This document shows positions 40,784 to 49,004 of a stretch of 50,901 nt of DNA, one piece after another. The stretch is taken from contig NZ_CAUYTL010000026.1 of assembly GCF_963575615.1 (NCBI RefSeq), positions 1 to 50,901 on the forward strand, read 5' to 3'. Each line of letters begins with the position of its first letter. Within the stretch, counting starts at the first letter, position 1. The notes beneath the pieces were generated by a model that was not told the origin of the DNA, ran no database searches, and worked only from the letters and a program-made list of their open reading frames with translations. The translations under genes were made by a program, and so were the position numbers. This DNA comes from Listeria_A hofi. Lineage in GTDB: Bacteria; Bacillota; Bacilli; Lactobacillales; Listeriaceae.

Positions 40784-41686
40784 ATTCCAAGCGCGCTAGA
40801 TATAGAAAATGAGATTATTCGTTTAAACGGGGATCGTGCTAGTATTTTAAATAAGTATATAACGGAACTATCTGAGATGACAGGAAGAAATGTAGTGGTA
40901 TATTACTCAGGTTTTCTTCAACAGCAGAATGCTGGATCTAATTTAGTAAGCATAAATGATGCGGATATGAGTGGATTTATGTCTGTATTCTATGGGCTTG
41001 ATTATTCGAAAGGGTTGGATATCGTATTGCATACACCTGGAGGGGATATAGGTGCAACCGAGGCTATCGTAAATTATATTAAATCCTTATTTGGGAACGA
41101 TTTTAGAATCATTGTGCCCCATACTGCATTTTCTGCGGGTACAATGATTGCTTGTGCTTCAAAAGAAATATTAATGGCAAAACATTCTAATTTAGGGCCG
41201 ATTGACCCACAATTGGGAGCTTTAGCTTGCCAAGCGATAGTAAATGAAGTGGAGAAAGCTAAAGCTGATATAAATGCATCGGTAAATAATAGATTTTTAT
41301 GGGAGCCTATATTGTCTAAGTACTCTCCTACGCTGATAGATACCTGCGAAAAGGCAATAGAATTATCAGATGAGATGGTTACTAAGTGGTTAGGTGAAAA
41401 TATGTTCTGCGAAGATAGCGATTCTTTAAATAGAGCAAAAGAAGTAGTTAAGTTTTTAGGTAGTAGAAATGAGCAGAAAATGCATTCAAGGCATATAAAT
41501 AAGGATAAAGCAAGAGAATATGGTTTGAAAATAGTTGATATTGAAGATAATCAAAATCTTCAAGATGCTATTTTAAGTTTACATCACATAGTCAGAATAA
41601 TTCTTGAACAAACTGAAATCGTGAAGATTATACAGAATCAAAACGGTGGCGACTATATTTTAGTAAACAATGAATCGACGAACTAA
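40784..41686 (+). CDS. ClpP-fold SDH-type serine protease with apparent AUU start
   Basis: A 300-aa protein resembling the SDH_protease family (PF01972; ClpP/crotonase fold): RNVVVYYSGFLQ, HTPGGD (83-88), catalytic Ser117 in AFSAGTMIA, LGPIDPQLG. The family usually has about 30 residues before 'TGRNV', and here MPSALDIENEIIRLNGDR matches that layout if ATT 40784 initiates, 6 nt after GGGAGAGG. No ATG, GTG or TTG lies in frame between the stop at 40766 and ATG 40877, which has no ribosome site. Role unknown; a cytoplasmic protease in a moron locus may act in exclusion or defence. Confidence 0.75.
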   Translation: MPSALDIENEIIRLNGDRASILNKYITELSEMTGRNVVVYYSGFLQQQNAGSNLVSINDADMSGFMSVFYGLDYSKGLDIVLHTPGGDIGATEAIVNYIKSLFGNDFRIIVPHTAFSAGTMIACASKEILMAKHSNLGPIDPQLGALACQAIVNEVEKAKADINASVNNRFLWEPILSKYSPTLIDTCEKAIELSDEMVTKWLGENMFCEDSDSLNRAKEVVKFLGSRNEQKMHSRHINKDKAREYGLKIVDIEDNQNLQDAILSLHHIVRIILEQTEIVKIIQNQNGGDYILVNNESTN

Positions 41687-41750
41687 ACTTCTATTCTTGG
41701 ATTTAGGCATATCTTGCATACTTAATCAATGATTGATTTTAGCGCTTCAC

Positions 41751-41780
41751 AAAAACACCAGAGTGTTAACTGGTGTTTTT
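41751..41780 (+). terminator. Terminator after the SDH protease
   Basis: AAAAACACCAG (41751-41761) pairs perfectly with CTGGTGTTTTT (41770-41780), loop AGTGTTAA. It is symmetric (A-run and T-run), so it can work in both directions. Confidence 0.85.
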
Positions 41781-41837
41781 AATTTACATATATAATAGGA
41801 AGAAATAAATAAAATATGATGGAGATTAAAATAAGTG

Positions 41838-41866
41838 TTTACAATCAATTATAATCATGCTATTAT
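41838..41866 (+). promoter_or_regulatory. Right-end outward promoter
   Basis: TTTACA (41838-41843), a 17-bp spacer and TATTAT (41861-41866). It faces out of the prophage. No prophage gene lies downstream; the first gene reached is the host 5S rRNA at 42077, with no clear terminator between. The predicted start lies at the repeat at 41873-41899. Confidence 0.65.
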
Positions 41867-41872
41867 AGTTCC

Positions 41873-41899
41873 AGTGACCAAGGTCACTATTTGGTCACC
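41873..41899 (+). repeat. Right integrase arm-type sites / palindrome
   Basis: AGTGACC-AA-GGTCACT (41873-41888) is a 7-bp inverted repeat, and TTGGTCACC follows at 41891. The 20 bp at 41880-41899 match 265-284 at 16 of 20 positions with the same 11-bp repeat phasing. Candidate integrase arm sites of the right end. Confidence 0.55.
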
Positions 41900-42011
41900 G
41901 ATTTTAACAATATTGATTTTCTTTTTTTGTTATCAAACGCAAGATACATTGATACAATGCGATTTGTACATAATGAATAATAACGAAAAATAAGGGATCA
42001 TAAGGTGTTAC

Positions 42012-42060
42012 CTTCCATGGTAAGGAAGAGGTCACCAGTTCGAATCTGGTTGGAAGCTTA
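42012..42060. repeat. attR core (49-bp direct repeat, tRNA-Thr 3' remnant)
   Basis: An exact copy of 157-205. It contains the 3' half of tRNA-Thr without the 5' half, so it is not a functional tRNA gene. Marks the right border of the prophage. Confidence 0.95.
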
Positions 42061-42076
42061 GTATATGTATAAATAA

Positions 42077-42195
<119 letters not shown>

Positions 42196-42206
42196 ATTGA
42201 TGTATG

Positions 42207-42247
42207 ATAGTCTATGAAATCGTAATTGATTTGTAGACTATTTTTTT
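42207..42247 (+). terminator. Terminator after 5S rRNA
   Basis: ATAGTCTA (42207-42214) pairs with TAGACTAT (42234-42241), with an inner AAATC/GATTT extension and a run of seven to eight T. It ends the rRNA operon. Confidence 0.85.
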
Positions 42248-42271
42248 ATGTTTTGATTGGAGGTGGATGTT

Positions 42272-43351
42272 TTGGATTTGAATAGAATTAGGAACACGCG
42301 GATTGCTAATTCGGGATTAGGGAATTCCTTTGAGTTGGTGGAGAATTGCGTGGCTAGTTTGATAGGGATTCAGGCGCAGTATCAGCAGTTTGGTGAGATT
42401 AGTCTGTTTCATCGTGTGAATGGTTTGTCGAGGGATATGTTGGATGAGAAGTATAGTAGGAATGAGATTATTAAACTATGGGGACAACGGACGACTGTGC
42501 ATTTGTATGTCCCGGAAGATTGGAGTAATTTGCATGCCATTTATTCACCTCGCAGGACATGGGTTAGGAAGCATTGTGAGGAACTAGGTGTTGATTTGGA
42601 TGAGTTATTGGACCGAATCGATGTGCTTGGAAGGTCACAACGCTTTGTATCAAAAGAGGAGCTGGCTGTTTTGATGGGAAATCAGGCCAAAAAATTGATG
42701 ACTTGGGGAGGGGTCTTGATTGAATCTTCTTTGCTGGGTCAGATTTATGCTGTGCCGGAAAGGCCTAGTACGAAATTTTATGCACATCGAAAATGGGTGG
42801 ATGGGATTTCGACTGAGAAATGGTTAGCTGACTTGGATGGATACGAACTGGATCGTCTTTTACATCGGTATTTGACTTGCTATGGTCCTGCTACTTTGGC
42901 TGATTTTAAGCATTGGAGTGGTCTTCCTAATTATGCTTTGATGAATGCTTTTCATAGGATTGAGGATGGGCTGGAACGGTTTGACGTGGATGGTAAGGTT
43001 TATTATTATCCAGAGGGACATATGGATTTTGCCAAGTGTGATCTAATGCCACAAGTGAAGTTACTCGGAAAATTCGATCCGTTGTTTGTGAGTTTTGCAG
43101 ATAAGGGATGGCTGGTGGATATTAAGTATGAGAAAGAGATTTGGCGGGCAGCGGGTCACATCGAGGCAGTAATGCTGATTGACGGAGTGGTTCGTGGGAC
43201 ATGGCGTTATGCTATAAAAGGCGAGACTATACGGTTTACTTGTTATGCTTTTGAGCGGATTTCAGCGAAGGATAAGAGTAGAATTGTTACTGAAGCAGAG
43301 CGTTTAGCACGGTTTTTAGGGAAGCAGTTGCAGGAAGTAGTGTATGAATGA
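42272..43351 (+). CDS. Winged-helix (HTH_42, AlkZ/YcaQ-like) protein
   Basis: A 359-aa protein of the HTH_42 family (PF06224): LNRIRNTRIANSGLGNSFEL, IGIQAQYQQFGEISLFHRV, KLWGQRTTVHLYVPEDW, and later YLTCYGPATLADFKHWSGLP. AlkZ/YcaQ relatives are DNA glycosylases that remove crosslinked or alkylated bases; their catalytic QxQ or QxD motif probably corresponds to QAQ here. TTG 42272 is preferred, with GGAGGTGG about 8 nt upstream. Host gene. Confidence 0.8.
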   Translation: MDLNRIRNTRIANSGLGNSFELVENCVASLIGIQAQYQQFGEISLFHRVNGLSRDMLDEKYSRNEIIKLWGQRTTVHLYVPEDWSNLHAIYSPRRTWVRKHCEELGVDLDELLDRIDVLGRSQRFVSKEELAVLMGNQAKKLMTWGGVLIESSLLGQIYAVPERPSTKFYAHRKWVDGISTEKWLADLDGYELDRLLHRYLTCYGPATLADFKHWSGLPNYALMNAFHRIEDGLERFDVDGKVYYYPEGHMDFAKCDLMPQVKLLGKFDPLFVSFADKGWLVDIKYEKEIWRAAGHIEAVMLIDGVVRGTWRYAIKGETIRFTCYAFERISAKDKSRIVTEAERLARFLGKQLQEVVYE

Positions 43352-43352
43352 A

Positions 43353-43385
43353 AAACACAACCGATATGACGCCTCGATTGTGTTT
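43353..43385 (-). terminator. Terminator between convergent genes
   Basis: AAACACAA (43353-43360) pairs with TTGTGTTT (43378-43385), with CGA/TCG inside. On the minus strand the stem ends in a T-run, fitting termination of the acetamidase gene; it overlaps the tail end of the plus-strand transcript. Confidence 0.6.
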
Positions 43386-43390
43386 GCTGA

Positions 43391-44284
43391 TTATAAAAAT
43401 GGATTTTCAGACCAATATTGGATTGGTAGTTCCATACGTACGGTCTTGTTTGGATCGACAACTTGGCAGATTCGTAGGTCACCTGCTAATGATAATAGCA
43501 TGATGGCTTCTGATGGTGTTACTCTAGTTGCGTCTGTCAAAAGTTGAACCATGCTTTTTGTTGCGATTTTGCTTGCTTCATCAAGTGTTGGTGCTGATGC
43601 AATCGTGATAATCTTGTCCTCACTGATTAAACTTGGTGTTGGCCAGTTTTTTCCTTTAACTACTTGGAGTCGCATTGTGATTTGGCTAGCGATTTCTGCG
43701 CCTGAAACGGATACTTCACCATCTGCCATTGCGGCATGTACGTCACCAATAGCTAACAGGGCGCCAGAGACGTTTACGGGAAGGAATAGTGTTACGCCTT
43801 CTTTAATCTCTTTGCAATCCATGTTGCCACCGTGTGCTTCTGGTGTGCCACATGAGATGGGTTTTCCAGCCGGTGCTGTACCGATAACGCCAATCATTTT
43901 GTTTAGAGGAATAGCAATTTCTTTTGAAAATATAAGCTTGTCATTTACAATTGGGAAGCGACGAATAGTATTCTCTATTAGGTCATCGCCAAGTACGCCT
44001 AATTCTGGCCCTGTTAGCATAGTTGCATCGCCAATTAATTGAATTTTCTCTATAGTTACAGCCAGTATGTCTCCAGGTTCTGCGTCTTTAATGAAGATAG
44101 GTCCAGTTGCTGGGTTCACTCGATTCCAATCAAGTCGGTGGAATGGCTGATATTCGGATTTTATTTGGTTTTCAAAGCAGTCGTATGTTTCGATAGTTAC
44201 AACTGCACCGTTATCAACTGTCATGCTTGGTGTTGCATTCTTATCCATTGCATAAATAACGTGCTGTTTCGTCATGGGGTGCAT
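43391..44284 (-). CDS. Acetamidase/formamidase family hydrolase
   Basis: A 297-aa FmdA_AmdA family protein (PF03069): HVIYAMDKNATPSMTVDNGA, NPATGPIFIKDAEPGDILAV, GTPEAHGGNMDCKEI (zinc-site region) and GDVHAAMADGEVSVSG are family hallmarks. It hydrolyses short amides such as formamide or acetamide to ammonia and the acid. ATG 44284 has AAAGGAG 8 nt upstream; the longer frame to 44329 lacks a site. Single gene, opposite to its neighbours. Confidence 0.9.
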   Translation of the reverse strand: MHPMTKQHVIYAMDKNATPSMTVDNGAVVTIETYDCFENQIKSEYQPFHRLDWNRVNPATGPIFIKDAEPGDILAVTIEKIQLIGDATMLTGPELGVLGDDLIENTIRRFPIVNDKLIFSKEIAIPLNKMIGVIGTAPAGKPISCGTPEAHGGNMDCKEIKEGVTLFLPVNVSGALLAIGDVHAAMADGEVSVSGAEIASQITMRLQVVKGKNWPTPSLISEDKIITIASAPTLDEASKIATKSMVQLLTDATRVTPSEAIMLLSLAGDLRICQVVDPNKTVRMELPIQYWSENPFL

Positions 44285-44629
44285 CAAAAATTCTCCTTTC
44301 TTCTGTATTTGTAGTACTTCAAGTAACAATGAATAAATGCTATTTTATTTGGTTACTTTGATAAAGTATAGCATCTCTCTAAATCGAAGTACATGGACAT
44401 ATTGTGAACAGTTTGAGTCGTATTGTTTGCTTTTTCGGGATATTTTTGCTTTGAGGCTTAGAACTGTATTTGGAAGAGCAGATATACTGCAATTTTGATG
44501 CATCTTTCAATAGGATTGAGTGAGAAAAGTTGTAGTTGTCATTGCTTGGGAGAACCTTCCTTTGCGTGAGGTGTTTTTTTGTACTATAATAGGCATGGTA
44601 TAGGATCGTTTGAGAGTGAGGTGTACGTG
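44285..44629. other. Divergent intergenic region
   Basis: No gene seen. It holds the acetamidase ribosome site, a 7-bp inverted repeat AAGTAAC (44321-44327) / GTTACTT (44352-44358) with an inner AATAAA/TTTATT match that could be an operator or leader hairpin, and the ecf promoter at 44562-44590. Confidence 0.5.
44562..44590 (+). promoter_or_regulatory. Promoter of the ecf-truA operon
   Basis: TTGCGT (44562-44567), a 17-bp spacer and a perfect TATAAT (44585-44590), 39 bp before the EcfA1 start. Confidence 0.75.
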
Positions 44630-45469
44630 ATGTCGGATGGTTTTGTCAAATTAGATCACGTTAGTTATAAATATGAGGACGAAAATGATTTTGCGGTTAA
44701 GGATGTTTCTTTTACGGTGAAAAGGGGCGAGTGGTTGGCACTGGTTGGTCATAATGGCTCAGGTAAGTCAACAATTGCGAAACTTTTGAATGGGTTGTTG
44801 TTTCCGACAGAAGGAATGGTTAAAATTGGTCATTTTAAGCTAGGTGAGAAGACGATTTGGGAGATTCGCAAACAGGTCGGAATGGTATTTCAAAATCCGG
44901 ATAATCAGTTTGTTGGTGCGACGGTACAGGATGATGTGGCGTTTGGTCTCGAGAATCACGGAGTTCCGCATGAATTGATGGTAAAACGTGTGGAAAATGC
45001 GCTAGAAGAGGTTGGAATGCAACGGTATGCGTTACATGAGCCATCGCGTCTTTCGGGCGGTCAGAAGCAACGTGTGGCGATTGCTGGAGTTCTTGCTTTA
45101 CAGCCGAATGTAATTATTTTGGATGAAGCGACGTCGATGCTTGATCCGCGCGGGCGTGCCGAGGTAATGGAAACAATTCGGGTGATGCGGGAACGGGAGG
45201 CGATTACGGTAATCTCGATTACGCATGATTTGGACGAGGTCGTGATGGCGGATCGGGTTATTGTGATGAACAAAGGTGTGCGTCATTTGGAAGGAACGCC
45301 AAGGGAGGTTTTTGCGCAGGCGGATGAAATGCGACGAATCGGGCTTGGTGTGCCTTTTATAACATCATTACAGGAAAAATTGGAGCAGTCAGGTGTTGCG
45401 CTATCGGATCGGAGTTTGATGGAAGGGGCGTTGATGGAGCAGTTATGGACATTACATTCGAACAAGTAG
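44630..45469 (+). CDS. ecfA1: ECF transporter ATPase EcfA1
   Basis: A 279-aa ABC ATPase of the shared energy-coupling module for vitamin uptake (group II ECF). Walker A GHNGSGKST (40-48), Q-loop FQNPDNQFVGATV, signature LSGGQKQR, Walker B VIILDEAT, H-loop ITHDLDE. GAGGTG 6 nt before ATG 44630 sets the start. It overlaps ecfA2 by 25 bp. Works with EcfA2 and EcfT at the membrane to drive exchangeable substrate-binding S subunits encoded elsewhere. Confidence 0.95.
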   Translation: MSDGFVKLDHVSYKYEDENDFAVKDVSFTVKRGEWLALVGHNGSGKSTIAKLLNGLLFPTEGMVKIGHFKLGEKTIWEIRKQVGMVFQNPDNQFVGATVQDDVAFGLENHGVPHELMVKRVENALEEVGMQRYALHEPSRLSGGQKQRVAIAGVLALQPNVIILDEATSMLDPRGRAEVMETIRVMREREAITVISITHDLDEVVMADRVIVMNKGVRHLEGTPREVFAQADEMRRIGLGVPFITSLQEKLEQSGVALSDRSLMEGALMEQLWTLHSNK

Positions 45470-46317
45470 GTTTTTGTTATCAGAAAAATTCTCCTTTTGA
45501 GACGCGTGCGCTTCAAGACGTTAATGTGACAATTGAATCGGGGAGTTATACAGCGATTATTGGGCATACGGGTTCTGGGAAATCGACTTTGTTGCAACAT
45601 TTGAATGCGTTACTATTGCCAACAGAGGGTACGGTGACGCTTGGTGATCGTGTTATTAAGGCAGGCGAGAAGCAAAAAGGATTACGTGATTTGCGAGAGC
45701 TTGTTGGGATTGTTTTTCAGTTTCCAGAGGCGCAGTTATTTGAAGAGACGGTGGAAAAAGATATTTGTTTTGGTCCGCTTAATTTTGGTGTGTCGGAAGA
45801 GGATGCAAAGGCGAGAGCGCGAAAAGTGATTGTCGAGGTTGGACTGACGGAGGAAATTTTGACTCGTTCGCCGTTTGAACTTTCTGGTGGTCAGATGCGG
45901 CGTGTAGCGATTGCTGGCGTTTTGGCAATGGATCCACGGGTTTTGGTACTTGATGAACCAACAGCAGGCCTTGATCCGAATGGACGCAAGGAGATTATGG
46001 AAATGTTTGCAGCGCTGCATCAAACAAAGGGGCTGACGACGATTCTTGTGACGCATAGCATGGAAGATACAGCAGCTTATGCAGAAAAAGTAATCTTGAT
46101 GAAAGCTGGTACAGTGCAACAGGTCGCGACACCTCGGGAAATTTTTAGTAAGCCGGATGTTTTGACGGATTTAGGGCTATCGGTTCCTGATGTGGTACAT
46201 TTTCAACGGCGTTTTGAGGAACGGTTTGCGGTGAAGCTTGGTAAGACATGTTTGACGATTGATGAATTAGTGAAAGAAATGCTACCACATCTTGGGAAGG
46301 ACGTGGCCAGCCAATGA
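45445..46317 (+). CDS. ecfA2: ECF transporter ATPase EcfA2
   Basis: A 290-aa partner ATPase. Walker A GHTGSGKST (40-48), Q-loop FQFPEAQLFEETV, signature LSGGQMRR, Walker B VLVLDEPTAGLDP, H-loop VTHSMED. The FPE..LFEETV Q-loop is typical of EcfA2. The start lies inside ecfA1 and the end overlaps ecfT by 4 bp, so the three subunits are made in a coupled way. Confidence 0.95.
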   Translation: MDITFEQVGFCYQKNSPFETRALQDVNVTIESGSYTAIIGHTGSGKSTLLQHLNALLLPTEGTVTLGDRVIKAGEKQKGLRDLRELVGIVFQFPEAQLFEETVEKDICFGPLNFGVSEEDAKARARKVIVEVGLTEEILTRSPFELSGGQMRRVAIAGVLAMDPRVLVLDEPTAGLDPNGRKEIMEMFAALHQTKGLTTILVTHSMEDTAAYAEKVILMKAGTVQQVATPREIFSKPDVLTDLGLSVPDVVHFQRRFEERFAVKLGKTCLTIDELVKEMLPHLGKDVASQ

Positions 46318-47111
46318 TGGAGAAGATGATTCTCGGTCGTTTTATTCCCGGCGAATCATGGTTACATCGTCTCGATCCTCGTGCAAAAATTACAGCTGTG
46401 ATGTATTTTATTATCATTGTGTTTCTCGCAAATAACTGGCTTACATATGCGTTACTATTTGTATTTGTACTGAGTTTGCTATTTGCGTCGCGTGTGCCAT
46501 TTATGTTCTTTATTAAAGGGCTACAACCGGTGTTTTGGCTGATTATTTTGACGTTGCTGTTGCAAGTGTTTTTTACACAAGGTGGGACGACGTATTTTGA
46601 GTGGGGTCCGATTCATGTGACGAGCCTTGGGTTGATGAATGGAGCGATGATTTTTGCGCGGTTTGTATTGATTATTTTCATGACGACACTTTTGACGCTC
46701 ACAACGAGTCCTATCGAGTTGACGGATGGGATTGAGAGTATGTTAGCATTATTGCGATTTGTACGCTTTCCTGTCCATGAATTAGCGCTAATGCTTAGTA
46801 TTGCGCTTCGATTCATTCCGACGCTGATGGATGAAACGGAGAAAATTATGAAGGCACAAAAGGCTCGTGGGGTTGAGTTTTCGAGTGGCCCGCTAAAGGA
46901 TCGGATGAAGGCGGTTGTGCCACTGCTCGTGCCACTTTTTATCAGTGCTTTTAAACGAGCGGAGGATTTGGCGATAGCGATGGAAGCTCGTGGTTATCGT
47001 GGCGGGAAAGGCAGAACGAAGTTTAGACTGCTTGCGTGGCGATTTTCAGATACATTTTTGCTAGTGATGATGTTGGTTGTAACGGCATTGTTAGTTTGGC
47101 TGCGATCATAA
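46314..47111 (+). CDS. ecfT: ECF transporter transmembrane component EcfT
   Basis: A 265-aa membrane protein with five to six hydrophobic helices and the two cytoplasmic coupling motifs with conserved Ala-Arg-Gly: KAQKARGVEF and AMEARGYRGG. They contact grooves in the two ATPases. N-terminal LHRLDPRAKI is another family hallmark. ATGA overlap with ecfA2. Confidence 0.95.
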   Translation: MMEKMILGRFIPGESWLHRLDPRAKITAVMYFIIIVFLANNWLTYALLFVFVLSLLFASRVPFMFFIKGLQPVFWLIILTLLLQVFFTQGGTTYFEWGPIHVTSLGLMNGAMIFARFVLIIFMTTLLTLTTSPIELTDGIESMLALLRFVRFPVHELALMLSIALRFIPTLMDETEKIMKAQKARGVEFSSGPLKDRMKAVVPLLVPLFISAFKRAEDLAIAMEARGYRGGKGRTKFRLLAWRFSDTFLLVMMLVVTALLVWLRS

Positions 47112-47126
47112 GAAGAGGTGTGACAA

Positions 47127-47867
47127 ATGAAGCGATTTAAAGCAATAATTCAATATGATGGAACCAATTTTGTTGGGTACCAGATTCAGCCGAACGGTCG
47201 AACAGTGCAAGAGGAGATAGAAAAAGCGCTATTGCGGATGCATAAAGGTGAAGTGGTGAAGATAATCGGTTCTGGGAGAACGGATACGGGTGTTCATGCA
47301 AAAGGCCAAGTGATTCATTTTGATTCACCACTTGCAATTCCACCTATCAAATATAGAAAAGCTTTGCAGACTTTCACGCCGTATGATATTAGTATTGTTT
47401 CTGTGGAGGAAGTGGCGCCAGATTTTCACGCGCGTTTTGGGACGACGGGAAAAGAATATCGTTATTTTGTGAATCGTTCAGAGTTTTTTGACCCCTTTGC
47501 ACGGCATTTTACACTCCATTTTCCATATGAATTAGATATTCCATTGATGCGTGAAGCGGCGGATGTTTTGACTGGTGAGCATGATTTTACGAGTTTTTGT
47601 GCGGCTGGTTCGAGTCGTGAGGACAAGGTTCGGACGATTTATTCGATTGATGTCATTGAAGAGGAAGACACGTTAATTTTTGCTTTTCAAGGAAATGGCT
47701 TTTTGTATAATATGGTTCGGATTTTAGTTGGCACGTTACTCGATGTTGGACAAGGCAGATTGACAGTAGCGCAGGTGAAGGCGAATTTGGAAGCGCGAGA
47801 CCGTACTCAAGGCGCAAAAACGGCTCCACCACAAGGATTATACTTATGGGAAGTTTATTACGAGTAA
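47127..47867 (+). CDS. truA: tRNA pseudouridine(38-40) synthase TruA
   Basis: A 246-aa enzyme. N-terminal YDGTNFVGYQIQPNGRTVQE, catalytic Asp53 in GSGRTDTGVHA, GKEYRYFV, and the C-terminal NGFLYNMVRILVGTLLDVG block. It makes pseudouridine at positions 38-40 of the tRNA anticodon arm. It lies 15 bp after ecfT, with AAGAGGTG upstream, in the conserved ecf-truA-rplM-rpsI neighbourhood. Confidence 0.97.
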   Translation: MKRFKAIIQYDGTNFVGYQIQPNGRTVQEEIEKALLRMHKGEVVKIIGSGRTDTGVHAKGQVIHFDSPLAIPPIKYRKALQTFTPYDISIVSVEEVAPDFHARFGTTGKEYRYFVNRSEFFDPFARHFTLHFPYELDIPLMREAADVLTGEHDFTSFCAAGSSREDKVRTIYSIDVIEEEDTLIFAFQGNGFLYNMVRILVGTLLDVGQGRLTVAQVKANLEARDRTQGAKTAPPQGLYLWEVYYE

Positions 47868-47894
47868 TGTTTTGAAAAAAAATACGTAATCGCA

Positions 47895-47923
47895 TTGACT
47901 TTTGATGATAAAAACTGTATTAT
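47895..47923 (+). promoter_or_regulatory. rplM-rpsI promoter
   Basis: TTGACT (47895-47900), a 17-bp spacer and TATTAT (47918-47923). Start near 47930, giving a leader of about 147 nt before rplM. Confidence 0.8.
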
Positions 47924-47929
47924 TGACTA

Positions 47930-48076
47930 TGGTATTGTTTGCCCCACAATAAGCCCCGGAAGGTTGTTGTGTTGAACAAAACAATGGAACTTTTAATAAA
48001 TCAAATCGAAAAGCAGATCGTGGGCTATGGAACAGTTTACAGATCGCATTTTTCTTAAAATCTAGGAGGGAAAATT
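47930..48076 (+). promoter_or_regulatory. Putative L13 leader RNA
   Basis: A 147-nt untranslated leader between the promoter and rplM with hairpin potential (for example CACAA and TTGTG around a GCCCCGGAAGG loop, 47944-47971). Firmicute rplM genes carry an autoregulatory L13 leader bound by the ribosomal protein. Assignment is by position and length; I have not matched the consensus structure. Confidence 0.5.
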
Positions 48077-48514
48077 ATGCGTACGACTTATATGGCAAAA
48101 ACAGGCGAAGTAGAACGTAAATGGTATGTTATTGACGCTACAGATATTCCGCTTGGCCGTTTATCTAGTGAAGTAGCTTCAATCTTACGTGGTAAAATCA
48201 AGCCACAATTTACTCCTCATGTTGATACAGGGGACTTCGTAATTATTATTAATGCAGGTAAAATTGCTCTAACAGGTAAAAAAGCAACAGACAAAATTTA
48301 CTACCGTCACTCTCAATATCCAGGCGGTTTGAAATCACGTACAGCAGGTGACCTACGTACGAATAATCCAGAGAGATTACTTGAACTTTCTATCAAAGGA
48401 ATGCTTCCAAAGAATTCTCTAGGACGTCAAATTTTCAAGAAATTACACGTTTATGGTGGTGCTGAGCACGAACATGCAGCACAAAAACCAGAAGTGTATC
48501 AATTACGCGGATAA
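48077..48514 (+). CDS. rplM: 50S ribosomal protein L13
   Basis: A 145-aa protein with RKWYVIDATDIPLGRLSSEV, NAGKIALTGKKATDKIYYRH and GMLPKNSLGRQIFKKLHVY, all standard L13 segments. It assembles early into the large subunit. TAGGAGGG lies 8 nt before the ATG. Co-transcribed with rpsI. Confidence 0.98.
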   Translation: MRTTYMAKTGEVERKWYVIDATDIPLGRLSSEVASILRGKIKPQFTPHVDTGDFVIIINAGKIALTGKKATDKIYYRHSQYPGGLKSRTAGDLRTNNPERLLELSIKGMLPKNSLGRQIFKKLHVYGGAEHEHAAQKPEVYQLRG

Positions 48515-48535
48515 TTAGAAGAGGAGGGAAATATA

Positions 48536-48928
48536 GTGGCTCAAGTACAATATTATGGAACAGGTCGTCGTAAAAGCTCAGTAGCTCGTGTACGTTTAGT
48601 ACCAGGCGATGGCAAAGTAGTTATCAACGGTAGAGATTGGGAAGATTACATTCCATTCGCGGCTCTTCGCGAAGTTATTAAACAACCATTAGTTGCAACT
48701 GAAACTCTAGGGAACTATGATGTTTTAGTAAACGTAAACGGTGGTGGTTATACTGGTCAAGCTGGAGCAATTCGTCACGGTATTTCACGTGCATTGCTAC
48801 AAGTTGCACCAGATTACCGTTCTCCATTAAAACGTGCAGGTCTATTAACTCGTGACCCACGTATGAAAGAACGTAAGAAACCAGGACTTAAAGGCGCGCG
48901 TCGTGCACCTCAGTTCTCAAAACGTTAA
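48536..48928 (+). CDS. rpsI: 30S ribosomal protein S9
   Basis: A 130-aa protein with YYGTGRRKSSVARVRLVPGD, GGGYTGQAGAIRHGISRAL and the C-terminal ARRAPQFSKR tail that reaches the P-site tRNA. GTG start with GAGGAGGG about 7 nt upstream. Follows rplM by 21 bp. Confidence 0.98.
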   Translation: MAQVQYYGTGRRKSSVARVRLVPGDGKVVINGRDWEDYIPFAALREVIKQPLVATETLGNYDVLVNVNGGGYTGQAGAIRHGISRALLQVAPDYRSPLKRAGLLTRDPRMKERKKPGLKGARRAPQFSKR

Positions 48929-48940
48929 GAAAAATTTTTC

Positions 48941-48973
48941 AAGACTCTCATCTTTTGGATGGGGGTCTTTTCT
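48941..48973 (+). terminator. Terminator after rpsI
   Basis: A 12-bp stem, AAGACTCTCATC (48941-48952) with GATGGGGGTCTT (48958-48969, two G-T pairs), followed by TTTCT. It ends the ribosomal operon. Confidence 0.75.
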
Positions 48974-49004
48974 AGCCTATTTTAAATTTGGGTGGGGGAT
49001 AATA

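Larger units (their letters stand above)
157..42060. mobile_element. Complete A118/PSA-like siphoprophage in tRNA-Thr
   Basis: Two identical 49-bp repeats bound a gene set with every module of a temperate siphophage: integrase, CI/Cro switch, replication, terminase, portal, capsid, tail tube, tape measure, baseplate, holin and endolysin. Reading frames in all core modules look intact, so the element may be inducible. One att copy plus the insert is about 41.9 kb. The SPP1-type portal, Phage_min_cap2 protein, Minor_capsid 1/2/3 series, Gp15-like protein, Tal and amidase endolysin follow the order of Listeria A118 and PSA relatives. That assignment rests on protein motifs and gene order, not on an alignment. 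Confidence 0.95.

Noticed and set aside
42012..42060. Partial tRNA-Thr at the right border as a tRNA gene
   Set aside because: Only the 3' half is present (no acceptor 5' strand or D-arm); it is the attR copy of the att core.
42257..42271. Earlier start of the HTH_42 protein
   Set aside because: Codons before TTG 42272 coincide with the Shine-Dalgarno sequence itself.
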